Source: Opitutia bacterium (GTDB lineage: Bacteria > Verrucomicrobiota > Verrucomicrobiia > Opitutales > Opitutaceae). From it: a stretch of DNA of 35,483 bases. Positions 27,303-35,483 of the stretch are shown here, one piece after another. The stretch is from the NCBI GenBank assembly GCA_003142615.1, contig PLMW01000027.1:1-35483 (forward strand), given 5' to 3'. The position numbers and the translations under genes are program-made. How positions within the stretch are numbered: the first letter of the stretch is position 1; each line of letters opens with the position of its first letter. Under the pieces are notes generated by a model. The model was given only the letters and a program-made list of their open reading frames with translations, made no database searches and was not told the origin of the DNA.

Positions 27303-28199
27303 TCATCGCGCCAGCGCGAGCGCCACGGCGCCGGCGACGGCGATGGCTCCGCCCGCCAGCGAGCGGCGGGACGGCCGCTCGCCCTCGAGCAGATAGCTGA
27401 ACGGAATGATGACGAGCGGCGTCGTTGCCACGATCGGCAGCACGATGCCGCTGGGCGTGGTGGCGAGCGCCCACTGGTAGCAGCTCACCCCGATGACGGC
27501 CCCGCACACGGCGTTGACGACGATCCAGACATAGTTGCGGGCGGGCGGCGGCGCCGGTGTCTCCGGCGCGCGGTCGCGCCGGAGCAAGGCACGCAGGGTG
27601 AAAAACGCCGCGGTGATCACCAGTCCGCCGACGATGCGCTGGTAGGCGGCGGTGATGCCGTCGACGGACTCGCCCGCCCGGGTGGCGGCCTCGGCGGCGC
27701 GGCGGCTGACCACGGCGCCGAGGCCCTGGCCGGCGGCGGAGAGAACCCCCCACAGGAAACCGATGGGCCGCACCCGCACGCGCGGCGGGCTTTGGGGGGT
27801 GGGCATCAACGCCAGGGCCACGCCGGCCAGGATGACGGCGCCCCAGGTAAACTGGCCGGCGGTGAGCCGCGTGCCCAGCCACAGCCGTTCGGCAAGGATC
27901 GCGATCGGCACGGCGAGACACTGGCCCATGAGGATGGCCAGCCGCGAACCGAGCAGCGGCAGGGCGTTGAAACTGGCAAGATCACCCAGGCCCATGCCGA
28001 TCAGCCCGCTGAGGAGAAACCAGTCGCGTCCCGCCCCGCCCATGCCGTGCCCGAAAGTGTGCGCATAGGCGCCGAGACAGATGAGGGCCACCAGCAGCCG
28101 TCCGAGATTGGCGCGGGTAAGGCCGACGGCGGTGATCGAACGGTTGGCAAAAATCACCGACAGCGAGAAGAAGATGGTGGTGAGAAACGCGCCGAGCAT
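27303..28199 (-). CDS. EamA/DMT-superfamily transporter
   Basis: A 298-residue inner-membrane protein, the normal length for two EamA repeats (ten helices). The ATG at 28199 starts directly with the first helix ([20 protein letters not shown]); the open frame upstream is Arg-rich and unlikely. Recognisable pieces are [56 protein letters not shown] and, in the second half, [23 protein letters not shown] and [22 protein letters not shown] Pro-rich cytoplasmic loop links the halves. Substrates of the family are metabolites, amino acids or drugs; none can be named here. It is divergent from the DUF255 gene. Confidence 0.93.
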   Translation of the reverse strand: MLGAFLTTIFFSLSVIFANRSITAVGLTRANLGRLLVALICLGAYAHTFGHGMGGAGRDWFLLSGLIGMGLGDLASFNALPLLGSRLAILMGQCLAVPIAILAERLWLGTRLTAGQFTWGAVILAGVALALMPTPQSPPRVRVRPIGFLWGVLSAAGQGLGAVVSRRAAEAATRAGESVDGITAAYQRIVGGLVITAAFFTLRALLRRDRAPETPAPPPARNYVWIVVNAVCGAVIGVSCYQWALATTPSGIVLPIVATTPLVIIPFSYLLEGERPSRRSLAGGAIAVAGAVALALAR

Positions 28200-28335
28200 G
28201 GCAAGGGTGGGCGGCCAGCGTAAGGATTGGCGCCGCGAGCGTAAGTCAAAAGCGCGACCCGGAGCGGGGCCGGCTGCCCAAGTGCAAACCGCGCCGGCAC
28301 TTTGCGTCTGGAGGAATTTGCACGAGGGTTTGCTG

Positions 28336-30633
<2,298 letters not shown>

Positions 30634-30650
30634 GGCGACAGGCGCGCCGG

Positions 30651-31133
30651 TTATTTGTCCTCCGCCACCTTGAGTTGCGGCACGGAATCATCGCCGGCGG
30701 TGGACTCCACGAGGTCGCGCACGGCTTCGACGATGGTCAGCACCTCGGGCTGCCGCGCGGCAAACACGAGCAGGCGGATCTGGTCGGCGGTCAGGCCGGC
30801 GGCGATCACAGCCTCGGCCAGCTGCCGGGCCGCCAGCTGGGCGCCGCGTCCGTAGACGGCCGCCTGCTTGCGCGCCGCAGCGAGGATTCCGGGCTGCGAA
30901 AACGAGGTGCCGCTCACCGCCTCGAGCCAGAGCAACGCGAGCGTGCGCATCTCGTCCGATTCCGGGGCATAGCCCATCTTTCCCATCAGACCGGCGAGGG
31001 TGCCGAATTTGACCGGCCGTCCGCTCTCGACGTTGATCACGGTGTTGCGGTGGCACCGGGCGCGCCGGGCCAGCGCTTCATGGCTGAGGTGGCGGGTTTC
31101 GCGAAGCTGCCGGAAAAGCTGGGTGTAGTGCAT
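30651..31133 (-). CDS. XRE-family helix-turn-helix transcriptional regulator
   Basis: A 160-residue protein. Residues 1-55 form a Cro/C1-type HTH: LFRQLRETRHLSHEALARRA, then recognition-helix region CHRNTVINVESGRPVKFGTLAGLMGKMGY. Residues of about 65-145 are helical with no known ligand domain (LALLWLEAVSGTSFSQ, AARQLAEAVIAAGLTADQIRLL, VLTIVEAVRDLVES) and may serve dimerisation. It is transcribed away from the 69-residue ORF and the receiver-SlyX gene, across an A+T-rich region with inverted repeats. Autoregulation and control of the divergent genes are therefore likely. Its stop is 18 bases from the end of the DUF255 gene, convergent. Confidence 0.9.
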   Translation of the reverse strand: MHYTQLFRQLRETRHLSHEALARRARCHRNTVINVESGRPVKFGTLAGLMGKMGYAPESDEMRTLALLWLEAVSGTSFSQPGILAAARKQAAVYGRGAQLAARQLAEAVIAAGLTADQIRLLVFAARQPEVLTIVEAVRDLVESTAGDDSVPQLKVAEDK

Positions 31134-31155
31134 GGGGGTTCGATGCCGTCGCGGT

Positions 31156-31228
31156 CAAAATTTGTCAACGCACAGTACCGGTGGTTAGGAGTTGACAAAT
31201 TATGTAATATCTAAATTTTGTATACATA
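31156..31228. promoter_or_regulatory. A+T-rich divergent control region with inverted repeats
   Basis: This is one of the most A+T-rich stretches in the window. Ten-base arms ATTTGTCAAC (31160-31169) and GTTGACAAAT (31191-31200) are perfect inverted repeats, each containing a TTGACA -35-like hexamer pointing away from the centre. Outer arms CAAAATTT (31156-31163) and AAATTTTG (31213-31220) also match, and TATGTA (31201-31206) pairs with TACATA (31223-31228). Candidate -10 words on the right are TAATAT and TATACA, though neither has the ideal 17-base spacing. It looks like the operator of the XRE regulator. Confidence 0.7.
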
Positions 31229-31437
31229 TGCCACGAACCTCATCCGTTGCCGCGCCGGCCGGCGGGTTCCGTTCCGTCCATCGAAACCGGCTGGTGACGG
31301 CGTTGCTGATCGTATGCCGCAAGGTGCGGCGCCTGCAGACTTCAGCCGCCGCGCAAGCCGCGTGTGACGACGTTGCCCGCTGGCTGCGGGCGATGCCGGC
31401 GGCCTGGCCGCGCCGGCGGACAGTGAAAAAGGACTGA
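31228..31437 (+). CDS. Small basic hypothetical protein upstream of the receiver-SlyX gene
   Basis: A 69-residue ORF starting at the ATG at 31228, which lies inside the inverted-repeat region; no Shine-Dalgarno precedes it, so transcription and translation starts may nearly coincide (leaderless). The product is Arg-rich (SVHRNRLVTALLIVCRKVRR, WPRRRTVKKD) with a helical centre and no recognised domain. Its TGA ends one base before the ATG of the receiver-SlyX gene, and its last codons supply the AAGGA ribosome binding site of that gene. It may therefore act as a coupling leader peptide. Whether it is a real protein is uncertain. Confidence 0.5.
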   Translation: MPRTSSVAAPAGGFRSVHRNRLVTALLIVCRKVRRLQTSAAAQAACDDVARWLRAMPAAWPRRRTVKKD

Positions 31438-31438
31438 G

Positions 31439-32098
31439 ATGGCGGGCCGGCCGTCCATTCTGGTGGTGGAGGATACGGAGCCGTTGCGAATGATTCTGGA
31501 GCTGGCGCTGGCCGGAGCGGGATACGAAGTCATCGGCACGGCCAGCGGCGCGGAGGCACTACGGTGGGGCGCGGATCGGCGGTTTGATGCCGCGCTGCTC
31601 GATATCAACCTTCCGGACATGGACGGTTTCGAACTGGCGGCACGGCTGCGGGCCGGAATGGAGGGGGCAACCCTGCCGATGATTTTCATGACCGCCCGGC
31701 GGGTGCCGGAGATGCCGGCGCAGGTGGCCGCCGCCGGCGGGGTGGGACTGCTGCTGAAACCATTCCGGCTGGATGAGCTCCTGCAGCATGTGGCACGCTG
31801 TCTGCCGGATCACCTGGTGCAGGTGACGCCAGCCATCGCCCGCCCGTCGTATGAGGGCTTGGCAAATGGCGGGTCCATCCCTGAACTGGTTTCTCCTGCC
31901 ATGAAAAACGAACGCATTGCCCTGCTCGAAGAGAAGCTCGCCTGGCTGCAACGCCACGTGACGGAACAGGACAAGGCCATGCTGGAGCTGGCCGGGGAGA
32001 TCGACCGCCTGAAAAAGCAGGTGGCGGAGCGGCGCGCCAAACCCGCGATGGACCCCGGCGGGCCGGCCGAGGCCGACGAGCACCCGCCGCATTATTGA
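31439..32098 (+). CDS. Response-regulator receiver fused to a SlyX domain
   Basis: A 219-residue protein with AAGGA about 6 bases before the ATG. Residues 1-122 are a canonical receiver: ILVVEDTEPLRMIL (acidic pair E11-D12), phosphorylation site D55 in ALLDINLPDMDGF, MIFMTARR and the conserved Lys in GLLLKPFRLDEL. After a linker of about 30 residues, residues 155-219 match SlyX: a coiled coil ERIALLEEKLAWLQRHVTEQ, then AGEIDRLKKQVAERR, an Ala/Pro/Glu-rich stretch, and the diagnostic C-terminal PPHY. SlyX is a small protein of unknown function. An in-frame ATG at 31901 opens the SlyX part and could also give free SlyX. It ends 11 bases from the convergent coiled-coil gene. Confidence 0.88.
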   Translation: MAGRPSILVVEDTEPLRMILELALAGAGYEVIGTASGAEALRWGADRRFDAALLDINLPDMDGFELAARLRAGMEGATLPMIFMTARRVPEMPAQVAAAGGVGLLLKPFRLDELLQHVARCLPDHLVQVTPAIARPSYEGLANGGSIPELVSPAMKNERIALLEEKLAWLQRHVTEQDKAMLELAGEIDRLKKQVAERRAKPAMDPGGPAEADEHPPHY

Positions 32099-32109
32099 CC
32101 GCCGGGCGG

Positions 32110-33366
32110 TCAGAACGCCGCAGTGACTTCCTGCTCGGTGCCGGGGGCGAGCGTCAGCGTGCCGAGGGGCGCCTCGATCTTGTCGTTCTTGTAGACCTTG
32201 CAGGTCACGGCGGCGTCAGCGTCGCCCGTCTCCCAGCGCCAGCGGCCGATGGAGACAAACTGCAGCGGCACGCCCTTGTCCCAGCTCAAACCGGGCCCTT
32301 CACCGCGGAGGTAAAGCTTGTTGCCGATGCCGATGTAGGAAACGACCGTGAGGCGGGTGAGGCCATCGGCCGACGGCGCGGGCGTGGGCCGACCTTCCTC
32401 GGGCGGAACTTGGGGAAAATTTTCCGGTGCCGGCGGCTCGTCGGTGACGGGCTCGGCAATGAGGTCGCCCGCGACCGGTTCGGCCGGAGCCGGGGTTTCG
32501 GGAGCGGGCGCCTCGGCCTTGGGCTTTTTCGGGGCGCGCGGTTTGCGGGGAGGCTTGGGCGTTGCGGCCGGGACGTCCGCCTTCGCCACGGCGGCGGTCG
32601 ACGACGCGGATTCCCCGACCGGCGCGGCACTGGCGGGAGCGGGTGCATCAGGGAGAACGACGGGCGCCGGTTCGACTTCAGGCTTTGATTTCGCGGCTGG
32701 TGGCGAGGCGGCGGATTTTCGGTCGGCCGCCTGCACGGCCAGGCCGAGCGCGGTGAACTTCGCATCAATGGCGGCCAGCGCGCCGGCCAGTTTCTGTTCC
32801 ACCTGGGCCGCGGCCGCGAGTTGCTTGCGCGCATCGGTCTCGAGCTTCGTCCACTCGGCGGTGGTCCCGGCGATCTTGTCGGCCATGGTGGCCAGGCGTT
32901 CGCTTTCGGTGGAGCGCAGCATGGCCAGCTCCTGTTCGAGCGCCTCCTTCTCTTCGTTTTCGGTCTCGGCCAGCTGCTGGTTGAATTCGGCCATCTTCTC
33001 CTGGAGACGGTAGGGCAGCTTCTCGGCGGCCTGCAGATTCTTGGTGGCGATTTCCTCGACGGTCTTGAGCTGCGCCGTGGCATGCTGGAGGTGCTCGGAG
33101 GCTGTCATGAGCCGCTTGAACTGCTCGCTCAGCTCGCGCCGCAGGGAGGCCGCGATTTCCTCCTGATCGCGCACATAGTTGACGAGGAAGGGAATCATCG
33201 TCGCCACACAGCCGACAAAAACGCAGCCGGTGATGATAAGCAGCGGGAGGGTCTGTGAGAAGGGGTGCGGGTGGCGGTTGGCGACAAGCGTGGCGAGGAG
33301 CAGAAGGGCGATGTCGCCAAGGATGAAGGGCAGCTTGGGCAGCCGCGGGACGTCTTCGAATTTCAT
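32110..33366 (-). CDS. Membrane-anchored coiled-coil protein with Pro/Ala linker and beta-rich C-terminal domain
   Basis: A 418-residue protein. Two membrane helices lie at residues 15-30 and 40-62 (LPLLIITGCVFVGCVATMIPF). Residues of about 66-205 are a charged coiled coil (RRELSEQFKRLMTASEHLQH, ENEEKEALEQELAMLRSTES). Residues of about 210-335 form a Pro/Ala/Lys-rich linker, partly histone-tail-like (KPPRKPRAPKKPKAEAP). Residues 335-418 form a compact domain (TVVSYIGIGNKLYLRGEGPG, LSWDKGVPLQFVSIGRWRWE, VYKNDKIEAPLGTLTLAPG) whose pattern recalls starch-binding or CBM20/48-like beta sandwiches; that resemblance is tentative. The C-terminal side is probably cytoplasmic because both helices are N-terminal and form a hairpin. 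Function unknown. Confidence 0.8.
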   Translation of the reverse strand: MKFEDVPRLPKLPFILGDIALLLLATLVANRHPHPFSQTLPLLIITGCVFVGCVATMIPFLVNYVRDQEEIAASLRRELSEQFKRLMTASEHLQHATAQLKTVEEIATKNLQAAEKLPYRLQEKMAEFNQQLAETENEEKEALEQELAMLRSTESERLATMADKIAGTTAEWTKLETDARKQLAAAAQVEQKLAGALAAIDAKFTALGLAVQAADRKSAASPPAAKSKPEVEPAPVVLPDAPAPASAAPVGESASSTAAVAKADVPAATPKPPRKPRAPKKPKAEAPAPETPAPAEPVAGDLIAEPVTDEPPAPENFPQVPPEEGRPTPAPSADGLTRLTVVSYIGIGNKLYLRGEGPGLSWDKGVPLQFVSIGRWRWETGDADAAVTCKVYKNDKIEAPLGTLTLAPGTEQEVTAAF

Positions 33367-33538
33367 GGGTGAGGGCGAGAAGCGAAGCAGCGGGACGCAC
33401 CCGTTTTGCGGACGGAAAGTGCATTGCTCAAGGCTAAATCAACGGCGACGGCCGGAGGTGCCTGCCGATCCGGCGCCAAGGCAAATTGAGGCTTGTGGCA
33501 GATGACGGGATTGTTACGGTGCGGGTTCGCTCCCGGCC

Positions 33539-33820
33539 ATGCATTTCCCCGATTTCCTCCGGATTGAGCGCGACGAGCCCGGTTCGTCCCGCCACTACGT
33601 GGTGCATACGCAGAAGCCGAATTTCACGATGGAGCTTGCACCGGATGCGGGCGCCCCGGATCAGATTGGAAAGGGCGTGATGAAACGCATCTGCGTGCCG
33701 AACTCGTGGGCGGGCGACTACCAGAAATACTTCCGGCTCATGGGCGTGGCGCAGGAGTTTTTTGCCGCGTCGTTTGGCGCGGCGGAGCCCAAGGGCTTTA
33801 CACGGCGGCTGGGGATTTGA
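33539..33820 (+). CDS. Small conserved-looking hypothetical protein
   Basis: A 93-residue protein from the ATG at 33539. It has balanced composition, no membrane helix and no signal: FPDFLRIERDEPGSSRHYVVHT, FTMELAPDAG, GVMKRICVPNSWAGDYQKY and AQEFFAASFGAAEPKGF. The sequence has aromatic residues and codon bias like a genuine gene rather than a shadow. I do not recognise the family. It sits alone between the coiled-coil gene and the minus-strand membrane protein, with 172 bases before it in which I see no clear promoter. Confidence 0.65.
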   Translation: MHFPDFLRIERDEPGSSRHYVVHTQKPNFTMELAPDAGAPDQIGKGVMKRICVPNSWAGDYQKYFRLMGVAQEFFAASFGAAEPKGFTRRLGI

Positions 33821-33883
33821 ACCACCGGGTGCGGCACGTCCGTGAAATCGGCGGGAGGTGGATGCCCCCGGGGTGGCGGGTTC

Positions 33884-34276
33884 TCAACGCAGCCGGCGCC
33901 AGGCCAGGACGCACAGCGACAGCAGCATGCCAATGCGGATGGCTCCCTCGAAGGTCAGGGTGACGAGCACCCCTTTCAGTCCGCAGCCGCGCCGGATCAG
34001 GAAACCAATCCCGGACACGGCGATGAGCATCAGCACCTGCAGGCGGCCCCACGGCTGGAACAGCATCAGCGCCATCCAGGCCCAGTAGGCCAGCAGCGTG
34101 AGGCTCCAGAAGGCGGCCGCCGCCTCGCCGAGGCCGAGTTCGCGCGGATCCGTGCCGCGCTCGATCTGCTTGATGCCCACGTAACGCTCTGCGATGACGA
34201 GCTGCCAGAGCTCGAACGCGAGAAACACCGGGGCGAAGACGAAGAGCAGGGTCACGACGCGGGCAGTCTCGGACAA
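33884..34276 (-). CDS. Small membrane protein, start uncertain
   Basis: About 130 residues with four likely membrane helices: VVTLLFVFAPVFLAFELWQL, AAAAFWSLTLLAYWAWMALML, LQVLMLIAVSGIGFLI and FEGAIRIGMLLSLCVLAW. Between helices 1 and 2 is a soluble loop ERYVGIKQIERGTDPREL. The first available start is TTG at 34276, and no ATG exists near it; GTG codons seven and eight positions later are alternatives. The DNA just upstream encodes the stump of an aldo/keto reductase on the same strand, so its original promoter or N-terminus may have been altered by a deletion. No family recognised. Confidence 0.6.
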   Translation of the reverse strand: MSETARVVTLLFVFAPVFLAFELWQLVIAERYVGIKQIERGTDPRELGLGEAAAAFWSLTLLAYWAWMALMLFQPWGRLQVLMLIAVSGIGFLIRRGCGLKGVLVTLTFEGAIRIGMLLSLCVLAWRRLR

Positions 34277-34308
34277 AGTCCGGACGCTGCCAAGACTGCA
34301 GCGCGCGG

Positions 34309-34416
34309 CCGCGAGTCACTGTCGGTCTGCGCGCCCCACACCTCGCCGATGGCCCAGGCGCCGAAACCGATTTCCGGGCAAGTGATGCCGTGCCGCCCAA
34401 AGGTTCGATAATGCAT
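34309..34416 (-). pseudogene. Remnant of an aldo/keto reductase gene (N-terminal 36 codons)
   Basis: From the ATG at 34416 the minus strand encodes MHYRTFGRHGITCPEIGFGA followed by WAIGEVWGAQTDSDSR, which is the characteristic first strand-helix of aldo/keto reductases (Y-R-x-F-G-x-x-G-I, then EIGFGAWAIG). Homology stops abruptly after residue 36: the frame continues as Pro/Ala/Arg-rich sequence and ends at about 34252. The catalytic Asp, Tyr, Lys and His that should follow are absent. A deletion has apparently joined this stump to sequence just upstream of the small membrane protein gene. Confidence 0.78.
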
Positions 34417-34526
34417 GATGGAGCGATCCGGATCAGCGGACACAACCGGGCATGAGTCAAAACGGGTGAACGATGGCAGGTTTCCCGTTGCCGCGCGGGA
34501 CGGGGACGGTAGATTCCACCGCAACC

Positions 34527-35078
34527 ATGAGCATCGCCGTTCAAGTGGCTGGCGCACCCGGGAGTGTTCCGCGGGAAAACAGCTTGACGACACTGACCCA
34601 CCGCCGGGCGACCCGCGCCGACTGCCGGCTGCTGGCCGCACTGAATCATCAGCTCATCCGCGACGAAGGGCATCGCAATCCGATGACCGAGGCGCAGCTC
34701 GCCCAGCGCATGCGCGGCTGGCTCGCCCGCGGAGAATACCGGGCGGAATTGTTTGAGGAGCGCGGCGAGGTGGTGGCCTACGCGCTCTACCGCGAGTCGG
34801 CGGACGAGATTTACCTGCGGCATCTGTTTGTCGCGCGGAACCGGCGGCGGCAGGGCCTCGGCCGCCGCGCGATGCGTCTGCTCATTGACGAGATCTGGCC
34901 CCGCGGCCGGCGGCTGACGGTCGAAGTGCTGTGCGCGAACACAGCCGGCATTGCCTTCTGGAAAGCGATGGGCTACCGCGAGTATTCGCTCGGTCTCGAG
35001 ATCATGCCGCCCCCGCAGTCGATGGCGGCAGCCGGAGTTTCAAAATCCCGGCGGGTCCTGGCCCGGCTGGGTTTCTGA
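34527..35078 (+). CDS. GNAT family N-acetyltransferase
   Basis: About 183 residues from the ATG at 34527; an ATG at 34473 is also possible, and neither has a strong Shine-Dalgarno. The GNAT domain begins near LTHRRATRADCRLLAALNHQ. EVVAYALYRESADEIYLRHLFVARN is strands 3-4, RRRQGLGRRAMRLLIDEI is the acetyl-CoA pyrophosphate-binding motif A (R/Q-x-x-G-x-G/A), and LTVEVLCANTAGIAFWKAMGYREYSL is the motif B region with the conserved Asn and Tyr. It transfers an acetyl group from acetyl-CoA to an amine; the substrate is unknown. Its last 39 bases overlap the end of the convergent MFS gene. Confidence 0.9.
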   Translation: MSIAVQVAGAPGSVPRENSLTTLTHRRATRADCRLLAALNHQLIRDEGHRNPMTEAQLAQRMRGWLARGEYRAELFEERGEVVAYALYRESADEIYLRHLFVARNRRRQGLGRRAMRLLIDEIWPRGRRLTVEVLCANTAGIAFWKAMGYREYSLGLEIMPPPQSMAAAGVSKSRRVLARLGF

Positions 35079-35483
35079 ACGGGTTTCCGCCGGACCGGCG
35101 GACGGAAGGTCCGACAGGATTCGTGGCGCCCGTTCGGTGTCGCGCTGCAGGAAACGCGCGCCGAGCAGCCAGAACACGCCGGCGGCGAGAAACATCAGGC
35201 CGACCACGAGGAACGACTTGTTCAGGTCATGGAGCCGGTCGTTCAGCAGGCCGATGATGACCGGCGAGCTGACGTCACCCAGCGCATGGATGACCAGGAT
35301 GTTGAGCGCGAAGGCGGCGGCCCGCATGGAGGGATGCGAAACATTGGCCAGGATGGTGTTCGTCGGACCGGTGTTGAAAAACAGGCAGAAGCAGGTGAGG
35401 AAAATAAACACCCAGATCCATGGAAACGGCGCCTTCAAAACGGCGAGAAACACCGGGAAGCCCGCCAGCATCGCCGCGCCGGA
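35040..35483 (-). CDS. MFS transporter, C-terminal part (5' end outside the window)
   Basis: The frame is open to the window edge, so only the last 147 or so residues are present. At least three membrane helices are visible: FPVFLAVLKAPFPWIWVFIF / LTCFCLFFNTGP, AAFALNILVIHALGDVSSPVIIGLL and SFLVVGLMFLAAGVFWLLGARFL. The segment NTILANVSHPSMRAAAFALN and GDVSSPVIIGLLNDR resembles the C-terminal half of MFS carriers of the Spinster-like group (sugar phosphate or lipid carriers), which is a tentative subfamily call. The hydrophilic tail is rich in Arg, Glu and Pro. The last codons overlap the GNAT gene on the opposite strand. Confidence 0.85.
   Translation of the reverse strand, partial: SGAAMLAGFPVFLAVLKAPFPWIWVFIFLTCFCLFFNTGPTNTILANVSHPSMRAAAFALNILVIHALGDVSSPVIIGLLNDRLHDLNKSFLVVGLMFLAAGVFWLLGARFLQRDTERAPRILSDLPSAGPAETRSETQPGQDPPGF

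Noticed and set aside
33367-33538. Possible small RNA or gene in the gap before the 93-residue ORF
   Set aside because: No conserved promoter pair, stable hairpin or coding frame stands out.

Overview
This is a high-G+C (about two thirds G+C by eye), densely coded bacterial chromosome segment from a Gram-negative, heterotrophic lineage. No rRNA, tRNA, CRISPR array, insertion sequence or integrase is visible, and no gap between genes exceeds 300 bases. Many proteins look like those of Verrucomicrobiota, and Opitutaceae (Opitutus/Lacunisphaera relatives) is my best guess. The reasons are the repeat-like intergenic words, the deoC plus double aldehyde dehydrogenase cluster, and the run of lineage-style hypothetical proteins. 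That placement is an inference from general resemblance; no marker gene proves it.

Layout. Positions 1-2400 hold the end of a cupin gene, a small membrane protein, a nested palindromic repeat and a secreted cyclophilin with a long extra C-terminal domain. Positions 2546-4202 hold a DUF5131 (Gp37/Gp68, three-Cys-motif) gene facing a TcmP gene (three-Cys-motif partner, methyltransferase-like). This known but functionally unexplained pair lies partly in DNA of much lower G+C. Positions 4329-8811 carry a flavin reductase-like protein, an M13 metallopeptidase, an old yellow enzyme and adenine phosphoribosyltransferase, all on the plus strand. Positions 8847-12349 run on the minus strand: signal peptidase I, and an ECF sigma / anti-sigma / DUF4097-like envelope operon ending in a strong hairpin. 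Positions 12458-16778 hold a Tat-exported metallo-beta-lactamase-fold protein, an alkaline-phosphatase-superfamily enzyme, a Gfo/Idh/MocA oxidoreductase, an isolated perfect palindrome and an N-terminally short SRPBCC gene.

Positions 16945-20323 form a plausible deoxyribose catabolic operon: deoC, a full aldehyde dehydrogenase, and a half-length ALDH without the catalytic domain, together resembling a split ALDH16. Positions 20419-25608 contain a small membrane protein, a cysteine hydrolase, then a LytS/LytTR two-component system followed by a NatAB-type ABC exporter. Positions 25842-33366 contain a degenerate receiver fused to a long coiled coil, an EamA transporter, a DUF255 (YyaL-like) protein carrying repeat-like in-frame insertions, a divergent XRE regulator with an A+T-rich inverted-repeat control region, a 69-residue leader-like ORF coupled to a receiver-SlyX fusion, and a membrane-anchored coiled-coil protein. 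The last 2 kb have small hypotheticals, the 36-residue stump of an aldo/keto reductase, a GNAT acetyltransferase and a truncated MFS transporter.

Most unusual items: the DUF5131/TcmP pair in convergent rather than tandem order, the receiver-SlyX fusion behind its A+T-rich divergent promoter, and repeat words embedded in frame in the DUF255 gene.
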